DNA of 64,000 nucleotides from Dokdonella koreensis DS-123. Its GTDB lineage: Bacteria; Pseudomonadota; Gammaproteobacteria; Xanthomonadales; Rhodanobacteraceae. The notes beneath the pieces are model-generated. The model was not told where the DNA came from. It did no database searches and saw nothing but the letters and a program-made list of their open reading frames with translations. Positions 17,004-25,286 of the stretch are shown one piece after another. The DNA is taken from contig NZ_CP015249.1 in the NCBI RefSeq assembly GCF_001632775.1, positions 2,956,686-3,020,685 of the forward strand, written 5' to 3'. Position numbers and translations under genes: made by a program. Each line of letters opens with the position of its first letter. Positions within the stretch are counted from its first letter, which is position 1.

Positions 17004-17852
17004 CTGAACTATCGCCACGCCTATCACGCCGGCAATTTCGCCGACGTGCTCAAACATGCGGTGCTGGTCGGCCTGATCCAGGCCCTGCAGGCCAAGCCCA
17101 CGGCGCTGTGCTACGTCGACAGCCATGCCGGCCGCGGCCGCTACGACCTGCGCGCCGAGCAGGCCGAAAAGACCGGCGAGCACCACGGCGGCATCCAGCG
17201 CCTGGCCGGGGTTGCCGCCCTGCCGCCGCTGCTGGCGGACTACCTGCGGCAGGTGGCCGCCTGCAACGCCGACGCCGAGGCGGTCACGATCTACCCCGGC
17301 TCGCCGCTGCTCGCGCAGTCGCTCCTGCGCGAACAGGACCGGGCGATCCTGTGCGAACTGCACCCCGAAGAGGCCGCCGCGCTGAAGGCCTTGTTCCGCG
17401 ACGACCCGCGCCTGGCCGTGCACCAGCGCGACGGCTACGGCGCGCTCAAGGCCTTGCTGCCGCCGGTGCAGCGACGCGGCGTGGTACTGATCGACCCGCC
17501 GTTCGAAGCCCAGGCCGGCGAGTTCGCGACGATCGAATCGGCCCTGCGGCCGGCGCTGGCGCGCTGGCCATCCGGCGTCTACGCGATCTGGTATCCGATC
17601 AAGCAGGATGCCGACGTGGTGCCGTTCCATCGCTGGCTGGCGCACGAGGCCGGCGCCGCCCGCGTGCTGGTGGCCGAGGTGCTGCTGCGCCCGGCGGACA
17701 CGCCGTTGCGCCTCAACGGCTGCGGCATGGCGATCGTCAATCCGCCCTGGCGCTTCGAACAGGCACTGCAGCCGGCGCTGGACGTCCTCGCGCGCCACCT
17801 GGGCGACGCCGGTCTCGGCCGGTCGCGCCTGACCTGGCTGGCGGGCCCTTGA
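17004..17852 (+). CDS. rlmJ: RlmJ, 23S rRNA (adenine-2030-N6)-methyltransferase
   Basis: A 282-residue SAM-dependent methyltransferase that modifies A2030 of 23S rRNA. It starts LNYRHAYHAGNFADVLKH, which aligns with the E. coli start MLSYRHSFHAGN. It then shows the SAM-binding D-x-H-A-G-x-G-R-Y segment and the catalytic D-P-P-F motif (VVLIDPPFE). There is no ATG, GTG or TTG between 16860 and the conserved beginning; the codon aligned with residue 2 of E. coli RlmJ is CTG at 17004. Either CTG is the initiator or translation begins at 16860 with 48 unconserved residues. I annotate CTG. Confidence 0.85.
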   Translation: MNYRHAYHAGNFADVLKHAVLVGLIQALQAKPTALCYVDSHAGRGRYDLRAEQAEKTGEHHGGIQRLAGVAALPPLLADYLRQVAACNADAEAVTIYPGSPLLAQSLLREQDRAILCELHPEEAAALKALFRDDPRLAVHQRDGYGALKALLPPVQRRGVVLIDPPFEAQAGEFATIESALRPALARWPSGVYAIWYPIKQDADVVPFHRWLAHEAGAARVLVAEVLLRPADTPLRLNGCGMAIVNPPWRFEQALQPALDVLARHLGDAGLGRSRLTWLAGP

Positions 17853-17874
17853 CGCCGCGCGCGCGCTCACGCAC

Positions 17875-17880
17875 TACAAT
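17875..17880 (+). promoter_or_regulatory. candidate -10 box for the Slp-like gene
   Basis: TACAAT ends 25 nt before the preferred ATG of the lipoprotein gene. It overlaps an upstream in-frame ATG (17879), which argues for the downstream start at 17906. No clear -35 is visible. Confidence 0.4.
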
Positions 17881-17905
17881 GCCGTACCGCCCTCTCATCT
17901 GCGCC

Positions 17906-18409
17906 ATGTCCCTTTCCCTCGCCTTTTCGCCGCTGCGGTCCCTCGTGCTGGTCGTTACCGTGCTGGTGGCCGGCTGCGCTACGCCGGTATTCAAGGACGT
18001 CGCCAACCGCATCGACGCGACGCCGCTCGACGTGCAGCGCGCGCCGGAGCGCTACACCGAGGGTGAAGTGGTGTGGGCGGGCCGGATCATCGCCGTGGAG
18101 AACCGCGAGACCACCACCGAGGTGGAGCTGGTCGGCTACCCGATGGACCGCGCGCAGCGGCCGTTGCCCGAGGCACGCAGCGAAGGCCGCTTCATCCTGG
18201 TCCTGCCGGGCTACGTCGAAGCCTACGACTATCCCGAGGGGCGCTACGTCACCGTCCACGGCCGCCTGGCCGGCTCACGCGTCAAGCCGATCCAGCAACG
18301 CGACTACGTGTTCCCGCTGGTGCGCGCGCAGGCCGTGCACGTATGGCCCTCCGGCTTCCAGTTCGACAAGCCCACCATCAGCCTCGGCATCGGCGTCGGC
18401 ATCCACTGA
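17906..18409 (+). CDS. Slp-family outer-membrane lipoprotein
   Basis: A 167-residue lipoprotein of the Slp (starvation lipoprotein) family. The N-terminal signal ends in a lipobox V-A-G-C, with the lipidated Cys at residue 24. The mature domain contains segments typical of Slp: VVWAGRIIAVENRETTTEVELV, split by turns, and GRFILVLPGYVEAYDYPEGRYVTV. The role of Slp proteins is not established; in E. coli Slp is induced at starvation and low pH. The start at 17906 is favoured over 17879 because the latter overlaps the likely -10 box. Confidence 0.85.
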   Translation: MSLSLAFSPLRSLVLVVTVLVAGCATPVFKDVANRIDATPLDVQRAPERYTEGEVVWAGRIIAVENRETTTEVELVGYPMDRAQRPLPEARSEGRFILVLPGYVEAYDYPEGRYVTVHGRLAGSRVKPIQQRDYVFPLVRAQAVHVWPSGFQFDKPTISLGIGVGIH

Positions 18410-18424
18410 GAAGCCGGCCGCGGG

Positions 18425-18796
18425 CTACGCGTCGGGCAGGCTGGCCTGCATGCGCTTGGACAGGCGGCTCCGCACCAGCGTATAGGAGTGCCGGACATGC
18501 TCGGCGAGCGTCCGGCTGGCGTAGCGCTCCGGCTCCGACACGCAGATCCAGAACGCCCGCGCCATGTAGGGTGCCGCCATCATGCCCGGCTGGTCGCTCA
18601 GTTCCAGGAAACGGTCGGTATCGACCTTGAACGACAGGCGCCCGCGCTCCGGCCCCAGCGTGCAGTAGACCACGAACATCTTGCCGCCCACGCTCCAGAC
18701 CAGGTCCACCTCCCACTTGATCGAGCGCGTCGCGCCGGGCAGCGCCGCGCACAGCGTATCGAGCTGATCGATCGTCAGGGCCTTCGTGGCGGTCAT
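18425..18796 (-). CDS. MmcQ/YjbR-family protein
   Basis: A 123-residue protein with the MmcQ/YjbR (DUF419) fold. It begins with a short helical segment (LDTLCAALPGATRSIKWE), followed by the conserved hydrophobic strand around GGKMFVVY and a C-terminal helix of basic character. The fold resembles CyaY-like double-wing DNA-binding domains, but the biochemical role is unknown. It is convergent with the Slp-like gene, ending 16 nt from it. Confidence 0.85.
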   Translation of the reverse strand: MTATKALTIDQLDTLCAALPGATRSIKWEVDLVWSVGGKMFVVYCTLGPERGRLSFKVDTDRFLELSDQPGMMAAPYMARAFWICVSEPERYASRTLAEHVRHSYTLVRSRLSKRMQASLPDA

Positions 18797-18940
18797 CGCA
18801 GTTCTCCCCCGGGCCGCCTAGCGCAGGCGTCCGGTGCGGGCGCGGCGGAGGCGTGATGTTCAGGCAAACGCCGATGCTGCAGCGCAAAATACGCCGGTCC
18901 ATCGACAGCGGTCGGCAACTGCGCCAGTGTAGCGAAATCC

Positions 18941-19510
18941 ATGAACGACTATCTCTCCGCGATCCGGCCGCCGGCAGCGCGCGCCTCGCCGCTGGCACCA
19001 CCGGCGGCCGGCGAGAGGTTCGTCACGCGGGACGGCCGCGAGGTGCGGATCCGCCCGATCCACCCGGGCGACGTGGCAGCCTTGCGCCGCGCCTTCGCGC
19101 GGCTGACCCCCGACCAGGTGCACCAGCGTGTCTTTCATGCGATGAACGAGTTGCCCGAGCGCATCGCCACCTGGATGTGCAACGTCGACCCGCAACAGAC
19201 CCATGCGATCGTGGCCACCGATCCGGACGGCAGCGAGATCCGTGGCGAGGCGCGCATCCATTGCGACTACGCGGCAGCGGCGGCCGAGTTCGCGATCGCG
19301 ATCGATCCGTCATGGACCGGTGTCGGCCTCGGCCAGGCCCTGATGGATCGCCTGATCGCCGAAGCGCGCAGCCGCGGCATGACCGAGATCTGGGGCGACG
19401 TGCTGGCCGACAACGGCGCGATGATCGATCTGGTCGCGCGGCTGGGATTCCAGCGCCAGCGACGCGCCGACGATGCGACGGTCGTGCGGGCGTGGCGCCT
19501 GCTCGATTGA
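18941..19510 (+). CDS. GNAT acetyltransferase, Pat C-terminal-domain type
   Basis: A 189-residue single-domain GNAT. The acetyl-CoA-binding region is D-P-S-W-T-G-V-G-L-G, followed by ALMDRLIAEARSRGM. The N-terminal part (RDGREVRIRPIHPGD, then VHQRVFHAMNELPE) resembles the catalytic domain that forms the C-terminus of the protein acetyltransferase Pat/YfiQ. The acyl-CoA-synthetase-like part of Pat is missing, so this is a stand-alone enzyme, perhaps a protein or small-molecule acetyltransferase. Confidence 0.82.
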   Translation: MNDYLSAIRPPAARASPLAPPAAGERFVTRDGREVRIRPIHPGDVAALRRAFARLTPDQVHQRVFHAMNELPERIATWMCNVDPQQTHAIVATDPDGSEIRGEARIHCDYAAAAAEFAIAIDPSWTGVGLGQALMDRLIAEARSRGMTEIWGDVLADNGAMIDLVARLGFQRQRRADDATVVRAWRLLD

Positions 19511-19740
19511 GCCGGCCGTCGATGCTGCGACGCAGCATCCACAGTCCGGCGTTTTCGCGCATACTTTTGCGATACGGGCAAAGATCGAGGTGACCGGTCA
19601 CGGAAGATCCAGCCCCCGCCCAGCGCAGGTCGATCGGGAACTCGCACCGATCCGGCCGGAATGCTTGGCATGGGGCGTGCAGAACCACGGAAGCTCCCCC
19701 TAAAGGCCGGGTGGGCGTCCCCTGATTGAGGCCAGCCCCT

Positions 19741-19929
19741 ATGTCGAATGTAATCCCCTATACATTCAATGACTTGTCGCAGCATGACGAGCATGAACTG
19801 AAGATCCGCGCCTGGGAGGCCGTCATGGCCTCCGGCTTTCGCTGCGCCGAGCACCAACGTATCGAAGCCGAAATTCGCCGTCGCGCGTCCAATAGCGACA
19901 AGAGCAGTCGCCCGCGTCCCTGGCGCTGA
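19741..19929 (+). CDS. small hypothetical protein, 62 residues
   Basis: A 62-residue frame starting with ATG and preceded by GAGG 9 nt upstream. The protein has a mixed N-terminal half (IPYTFNDLSQHDEHELKIRA), a helical centre with two Cys/His positions (RCAEHQRIEAE) and a strongly basic C-terminus (RRRASNSDKSSRPRPWR). The base composition is less GC-rich than its neighbours, with ATA and AAT codons near the start. I do not recognise a family. It sits alone between a GNAT gene and mfd. Confidence 0.55.
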   Translation: MSNVIPYTFNDLSQHDEHELKIRAWEAVMASGFRCAEHQRIEAEIRRRASNSDKSSRPRPWR

Positions 19930-20145
19930 CCGCTTGCGGAAGCGGCATCGACGGCCGCTTCCGTTGCCACGCTGCAAATTTTTGTTTCCCGCCGTAGCGG
20001 CGCTTCGTCCGTCGCACGCACCGCACCGGCGCGCGGGGTGAGGCCGGACGATCCGCCATCGCCGGCCGCCGCTCGACACTTCGTGCAGAGCCGGTCGCGC
20101 TGCCGCCAGCGCCGCCACGCTGCCTGCCCTCCTGGGCAGTCCTGC

Positions 20146-20151
20146 TAGACT
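20146..20151 (+). promoter_or_regulatory. candidate -10 box for mfd
   Basis: TAGACT about 60 nt before the preferred mfd ATG. No convincing -35 sequence. The preceding 200 bases (19930-20145) contain no gene I can support. Confidence 0.3.
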
Positions 20152-20211
20152 TCGCGCCTTTGCGCTGGCGGCATCGTGCCGCCGGCGCTGCCGTCGTTTT
20201 CCGCACCGCCG

Positions 20212-23200
20212 ATGACCTTGCCGATTCCCGCATCCCTGTTCCCCTCGTCGCCCAAGCAACGCCGATTCTGGATCACGCCCCCGGGATCGGCACTGTCGTG
20301 GCTGCTGGTCGAGACGGCCCGCCGGCACGCCGGCCTGGTGATCGCGGTGACGCGCGACACGCACTCGGCGCACGCGCTGGAAGCGGAGATCGCGACGTTC
20401 GCCGGAGCGGACGTACCGGTGCTGCATTTCCCGGATTGGGAGACGCTGCCGTACGACCTGTTCGCGCCGCACCCCGACATCGTCTCGCAGCGCATCGCCA
20501 CGCTGTACCGGCTGCCGTCGCTCGACCGCGGCGTCCTGGTCGTCCCGATCGCGACCCTGATGCAGCGGCTGGCGCCGCGCAGCTATGTCGCCGGCTCCGG
20601 ACTGGTCCTGGAGCGCGGACAGACGCTGGATCTCGCCGACGAGCGGCGGCGTCTGGAAGCGGCCGGCTACCGGAATGTGCCGCAGGTGCTCGAACCGGGC
20701 GACTTCGCCGTACGCGGCGCCCTGCTCGACGTCTTCCCGATGGGAAGCGCGACACCCTACCGGGTCGAGCTGTTCGACGAGGAGATCGATTCGATCCGCA
20801 CGTTCGATCCGGAGACCCAGCGGTCGGCGCACAAAGTCGAGCACGTGCGGTTGCTGCCGGGGCGCGAGTTCCCGCTGACCGAGGAGTCGGCCAAGGCGTT
20901 CCGCGCCCTGCTGCGCGAGCGGTTCCCGATCGATCCGCGTCGCTGCCCGCTCTATCAGGACATCCGCGAGGGCACTGCGCCGGCGGGCATCGAGTACTAC
21001 CTGCCGCTGTTCTTCGAGCGCACCGAGACGCTGTTCGACTACCTCGCGCCACAGGCCCTGTTCGTGCTCGGTGACCAGGCGCTGGACGCCGCCGAACCGT
21101 TCTTCGCGCAGGCCGCCGACCGCTACGACCAGCGCGCGCACGACATCGAGCGCCCGGTGCTGCCGCCGGCGGAGCTGTACCTGCCGCCGGAACACCTGCG
21201 CGAGCAGCTCAACCGCCAGCTGCGCGTCGAAGTGGTGGCCCGCGGCGACAACGAGCACGCGATCGACACCGGCACGCGGCCGGTGCCGAGCCTGCCCCTG
21301 AACCAGACGCAGGACACGGCCGGCGAACTCAAGCGGTTCCTCGGCGCCTATCCCGGCCGCGTGCTGATCACGGCCGATTCGGCCGGTCGGCGCGAGACCC
21401 TGATCGAGCAGTTGCAGGCCGCCGGCCTGCAGCCGGAGACGGTGGCGTCCTGGGCCGAATTCGCCGACGCGTCGCCGGATGCGCAGTTGCCATTGGCGAT
21501 CACGGTCGCCCCGCTCGAACGCGGATTCGCACTGGACACGCCGGCGCTGGCGCTGCTGACCGAGCGCGAACTGCTCGGCGAGCGCGCGCAGCAGGCCCGG
21601 CGGCGCAAGCGCGCCGCCCGCGACCCCGAAGCGGTCATCCGCGACCTCTCGGAGCTGGCGATCGGCGCGCCGATCGTGCACATCGATCACGGCGTGGGCC
21701 GCTACCAGGGCCTGTTGAAGCTCGACATCGGCGGCGAGGGCGGCGAGTTCCTCGCGATCGAGTACGCCAAGGGCGACAAGCTCTACGTACCGGTGGCGCA
21801 GTTGCACCTGGTCAGCCGCTACTCGGGCACGCCGCCGGAACTGGCGCCGCTGCATTCGCTCGGCGGCGACGCCTGGGAGCGGGCCAAGAAGCGGGCGGCC
21901 GAAAAGGTACGCGACGTCGCCGCGGAACTGCTGGCGATCTACGCCCAGCGCGAGGCGCGGGTCGGCACCGCGATGGCGATCGACCGCGCGATGTACGACC
22001 AGTTCGCCGCGGCGTTTCCGTTCGAGGAAACCCCCGACCAGCTGCAGGCGATCGAGGCCGTCATCGCCGACCTGGCCGCCGGCCGTGCGATGGACCGGGT
22101 GGTCTGCGGCGACGTCGGCTTCGGCAAGACCGAGGTCGCGCTGCGTGCCGCGTTCGTCACCGCCACCGCCGGCAAGCAGGTGGCGATCCTGGCGCCGACC
22201 ACCCTGCTCGCCCAGCAGCACTACCAGAATTTCCGCGACCGGCTGGCGGACTGGCCGGTCCGCGTCGAGGTGCTGTCGCGGTTCAAGTCGAAGAAGGAGA
22301 CCGAGGCGGCGATCGCCAAGCTGACGCAGGGCCAGATCGACATCATGATCGGCACCCACAAGCTGCTGCAGCCCGACGTCCGGTTCAAGGACCTTGGGCT
22401 GGTGATCGTCGACGAGGAGCAGCGCTTCGGCGTGCGGCAGAAGGAACAGCTCAAGAAGCTGCGCGCCGAGGTGGACCTGCTGACGCTGACCGCCACGCCG
22501 ATCCCGCGCACGCTCAACATGGCGATGGCCGGACTGCGCGACCTGTCGATCATCGCCACGCCGCCGGCGCACCGGCTGGCGGTCAAGACCTTCATCGGCA
22601 GCTGGGACCCGGCGCTGATCCGCGAGGCCTTCCAGCGCGAGCTGCAGCGCGGCGGCCAGGTCTATTTCCTGCACAACGAGGTCGAGACGATCGAGAAGAC
22701 CGCGCGCGAGCTCGCGGAGCTGGTGCCCGACGCGCGCATCCGCATCGCCCACGGCCAGATGGCCGAGCGCGAGCTGGAGCAGGCGATGCTCGATTTCTAC
22801 CGGCAGCGGCACAACGTCCTGGTCTGCACGACGATCATCGAGTCGGGCATCGACGTACCCACCGCCAACACGATCGTCATCAATCGCGCCGATCGCTTCG
22901 GCCTGGCCCAGCTGCACCAGCTGCGGGGCCGCGTCGGCCGCTCGCATCATCGCGCCTACGCCTACCTGGTCGTCCCCGATCACCGCGCGATCACCGCCGA
23001 CGCGGAGAAGCGCCTGGAAGCGCTGGCCTCGCTGGAGGAGCTCGGTGCCGGCTTCACGCTGGCGACGCACGACCTGGAGATCCGCGGCGCCGGCGAGCTG
23101 CTCGGCGAGGAGCAGTCCGGACAGATCGAGGAGGTCGGCTTCTCGCTGTATCGCGACATGCTCGATCGCGCGGTCAAGGCGCTCAAGTCCGGCAAGGTGC

Positions 23201-23673
23201 CGGATTTCGACCTGACCAGCGAGCACGAGGCGGAGATCGACCTGCACGTGCCCGCGCTGATCCCGGACGACTACCTGCCCGACGTCAACGCCCGCCTGAC
23301 CCTCTACAAGCGCATCGCCAGCGCTACCGACGAAGACCAGCTGCGCGAGCTGCAGGTAGAGATGATCGACCGCTTCGGACTGCTGCCGGACCCGGTCAAG
23401 CAGTTGTTCGCGACCACCGCGATCAAGCTGGCGGCGACACCGCTGGGCATCCGCAAGCTGGAACTCGGCGCCAACGGGGGCCGGGTCCTCTTCACGCCCA
23501 AGCCGAATTTCGACCCGATGCGCGTGATCGGCCTGATCCAGACCCAGCCCCGCGTCTTCGCGCTGGACGGGCAGGACAAGCTGCGCATCAAGATGGAGCT
23601 GCCCGGCGCCGCCGAGCGCATCCGCACCGCCGGCGAGCTGCTGGCCATCCTGCGCGGATCGCCGGCCCGATGA
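20212..23673 (+). CDS. mfd: transcription-repair coupling factor Mfd
   Basis: A 1153-residue SF2 DNA translocase that removes stalled RNA polymerase and recruits UvrA. The UvrB-homology module comes first (about 1-330). The RNA-polymerase interaction/CarD-like domain is near 480-560 (GAPIVHIDHGVGRYQGL). The RecG-like motor has Walker A G-D-V-G-F-G-K-T-E at about 633-641 and DEEQ at 734-737. Motif V/VI is in LVCTTIIESGIDVPTAN and QLRGRVGRS, followed by the TRCF domain at the C-terminus. The length matches the family. A GTG at 20176 would add 12 residues; the ATG aligns better with known starts. The stop overlaps the start of the DUF985 gene (ATGA). Confidence 0.97.
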   Translation: MTLPIPASLFPSSPKQRRFWITPPGSALSWLLVETARRHAGLVIAVTRDTHSAHALEAEIATFAGADVPVLHFPDWETLPYDLFAPHPDIVSQRIATLYRLPSLDRGVLVVPIATLMQRLAPRSYVAGSGLVLERGQTLDLADERRRLEAAGYRNVPQVLEPGDFAVRGALLDVFPMGSATPYRVELFDEEIDSIRTFDPETQRSAHKVEHVRLLPGREFPLTEESAKAFRALLRERFPIDPRRCPLYQDIREGTAPAGIEYYLPLFFERTETLFDYLAPQALFVLGDQALDAAEPFFAQAADRYDQRAHDIERPVLPPAELYLPPEHLREQLNRQLRVEVVARGDNEHAIDTGTRPVPSLPLNQTQDTAGELKRFLGAYPGRVLITADSAGRRETLIEQLQAAGLQPETVASWAEFADASPDAQLPLAITVAPLERGFALDTPALALLTERELLGERAQQARRRKRAARDPEAVIRDLSELAIGAPIVHIDHGVGRYQGLLKLDIGGEGGEFLAIEYAKGDKLYVPVAQLHLVSRYSGTPPELAPLHSLGGDAWERAKKRAAEKVRDVAAELLAIYAQREARVGTAMAIDRAMYDQFAAAFPFEETPDQLQAIEAVIADLAAGRAMDRVVCGDVGFGKTEVALRAAFVTATAGKQVAILAPTTLLAQQHYQNFRDRLADWPVRVEVLSRFKSKKETEAAIAKLTQGQIDIMIGTHKLLQPDVRFKDLGLVIVDEEQRFGVRQKEQLKKLRAEVDLLTLTATPIPRTLNMAMAGLRDLSIIATPPAHRLAVKTFIGSWDPALIREAFQRELQRGGQVYFLHNEVETIEKTARELAELVPDARIRIAHGQMAERELEQAMLDFYRQRHNVLVCTTIIESGIDVPTANTIVINRADRFGLAQLHQLRGRVGRSHHRAYAYLVVPDHRAITADAEKRLEALASLEELGAGFTLATHDLEIRGAGELLGEEQSGQIEEVGFSLYRDMLDRAVKALKSGKVPDFDLTSEHEAEIDLHVPALIPDDYLPDVNARLTLYKRIASATDEDQLRELQVEMIDRFGLLPDPVKQLFATTAIKLAATPLGIRKLELGANGGRVLFTPKPNFDPMRVIGLIQTQPRVFALDGQDKLRIKMELPGAAERIRTAGELLAILRGSPAR

Positions 23674-24176
23674 GCCCCGTGCCGACGGACGCCCTGCCGC
23701 CCCTGCACCCGCGTGCCGCGGAGCTGATCGGCCTGCTCGCGCTCGAACCCCACGTCGAAGGCGGACGCTTTCGCCGGATCTATCAATCCGCCCTCGCTTC
23801 CAGCCAGCCGGGGCGGCCGGCGGCGACGGCCATCCACTACCTGCTCGCCGCCGGCGAGATCAGCCGGTGGCATTGCGTCGATGCGGACGAGGTCTGGCAT
23901 TTCCTCGAAGGCGAACCGGTCGAGCTGCTGTGCTTCGACCCGGAGCACGATGCGATCCGCCGCCATCTCCTGGCACCGGCGGCACCGGCGGCCAATCCGG
24001 TGATCGTGGTCGCGGCTGGAACCTGGCAAGCGGCACGTCCACTGGGCGCCTACGCGCTGGTCGGGTGCACGGTCGCTCCGGGGTTCGACTACGGCGGCTA
24101 CCGGCTGCTCGACCAGGCGCCGGAGATCGCCGTGCGCCTGGCGCGGATCGCGCCGGATACGCTGGACCTGGCCTGA
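23670..24176 (+). CDS. DUF985 cupin-fold protein
   Basis: A 168-residue protein of the DUF985 cupin family. The conserved pieces are E-x-H-V-E-G-G-R-F-R-R-I-Y, ATAIHYLL, SRWHCVDADEVWHF with the cupin histidines and glutamate, and the C-terminal G-C-T-V-A-P-G-F-D-Y. Relatives bind a metal or sugar-like ligand, but no activity is established. It starts in an ATGA overlap with mfd, so it is co-translated, although a functional link is not obvious. Confidence 0.88.
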   Translation: MSPVPTDALPPLHPRAAELIGLLALEPHVEGGRFRRIYQSALASSQPGRPAATAIHYLLAAGEISRWHCVDADEVWHFLEGEPVELLCFDPEHDAIRRHLLAPAAPAANPVIVVAAGTWQAARPLGAYALVGCTVAPGFDYGGYRLLDQAPEIAVRLARIAPDTLDLA

Positions 24177-24274
24177 GCCGCCGCACAGGCGGAGAACCGC
24201 AGTCCCGCGAAGCGGATGCGGTCCCGCGCGGCTCGCGCCGGACGCGGACCGCGAACGATGCGCCGCGAATCGCG

Positions 24275-24871
24275 CTAGCCGCCGGCGGCCTTGCTGAAGT
24301 AGGGGTTCTCGCCGGTGGCGTGATCGGTGGCGTCACGCACCGCGGTGATTTCCGGGACGCGTTGCCGCAACGTCTGCTCGACACCGTTGCGAAGCGTGGT
24401 GTCGACCATGCCGCAGCCGTGGCAGCCGCCACCGAACTGCAGCACGACCACCCCGTCGGCCGTGACCTCGCGCAGGCCGACCCGGCCGCCATGCGAGGCC
24501 AGTTGCGGATTGATCTCGGTCTCGATGACGTGCCGCACGCGCTCGACGACGGAGGCGTCGTCCGCCAGCGGTACGCCGCGCAGTGCCGGGGCGCGGATCG
24601 TCAGCTGCCCGCCGGTGGCGTCGCGGATGAAATCGACCTCGGCCCCGTCGAGGAACGGCACGCTGGTGCCTTCGACGTAGAGCGAAAAGCCGCTGCACTG
24701 GACTTCCCACTCGTCCCCGCGCAGGTCGCCCGGCTCGCAGAACTCGAGCTGGCAGTCGCCCTGCGGCGTGCCGGCATGGACGGCGCGCAGGCGGATGCCG
24801 AGTTCGGCGATCTCCTGTTGCTCGATCAACCGGCGGAAATGGTCCTGGGCGTTTTGCGATAGAACGATCAT
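24275..24871 (-). CDS. nfuA: NfuA, Fe-S cluster carrier
   Basis: A 198-residue two-domain protein. The N-terminal A-type-like domain (about 1-95) lacks the usual A-type cysteines. The C-terminal Nfu domain has the C-x-x-C cluster-binding motif at Cys150 and Cys153 (GGGCHGCGMVD). NfuA receives [4Fe-4S] clusters and delivers them to targets such as aconitase, especially under oxidative or iron stress. It ends in NPYFSKAAGG, close to the E. coli ending. Length and order are as in E. coli NfuA (191 residues). It is convergent with the cupin gene and divergent from phhB. Confidence 0.95.
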   Translation of the reverse strand: MIVLSQNAQDHFRRLIEQQEIAELGIRLRAVHAGTPQGDCQLEFCEPGDLRGDEWEVQCSGFSLYVEGTSVPFLDGAEVDFIRDATGGQLTIRAPALRGVPLADDASVVERVRHVIETEINPQLASHGGRVGLREVTADGVVVLQFGGGCHGCGMVDTTLRNGVEQTLRQRVPEITAVRDATDHATGENPYFSKAAGG

Positions 24872-24912
24872 GGGTGCAGTCTACCGGATGGAATGCGATC
24901 GGGACCGGCGCC

Positions 24913-24918
24913 TATACT
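24913..24918 (+). promoter_or_regulatory. candidate -10 box for phhB
   Basis: TATACT 29 nt before the phhB ATG, within the 76-bp divergent gap from nfuA. The -35 region does not match well. Confidence 0.4.
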
Positions 24919-24947
24919 CGACGATCCCGTCGCTATCGGAGGCTTCC

Positions 24948-25286
24948 ATGACCCTGGCCGAACTTCAGGCCCAGCACTGCCGGCCGCGCAAGGGCCCGGA
25001 CCATGCCCTGGACGATGCGGCCATTGCCGCGCATCTCAAGCTGTTGCCGGGCTGGGAGCTGACGCCGGGAACGCGCGAGATCCGCAAGACCTTCCGGTTC
25101 GACGACTTCCACCGGACGATGGCCTTCATCAACGCATTGGCCTGGATCGCCCACGCCGAGGATCACCATCCCGACCTCGAGATCGGCTATGCGCGCGCCC
25201 TGGTGCGGTTCTCGACCCACGACGTCGGCGGCCTGTCGCTAAACGACTTCGTCTGCGCGGCGCGCGTCGAAGGCCTGTTCAGCTGA
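24948..25286 (+). CDS. phhB: pterin-4a-carbinolamine dehydratase
   Basis: A 112-residue dehydratase that regenerates tetrahydrobiopterin-type cofactors after aromatic amino acid hydroxylation. The active-site pattern is complete: E-D-H-H-P-D-L-E-I, then Y, then S-T-H-D-V-G-G-L. The ATG has a GGAGG ribosome binding site 7-8 nt upstream. No phhA (phenylalanine hydroxylase) is adjacent; many bacteria carry this gene alone. Its last 8 bases overlap the end of rluC on the other strand. Confidence 0.93.
   Translation: MTLAELQAQHCRPRKGPDHALDDAAIAAHLKLLPGWELTPGTREIRKTFRFDDFHRTMAFINALAWIAHAEDHHPDLEIGYARALVRFSTHDVGGLSLNDFVCAARVEGLFS

Noticed and set aside
19600-19740. Riboswitch or 6S/SRP-like RNA upstream of the 62-residue gene
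   Set aside because: I compared it by eye with c-di-GMP, yybP-ykoY, 6S and SRP consensus features and found no match. It is left as unassigned leader.
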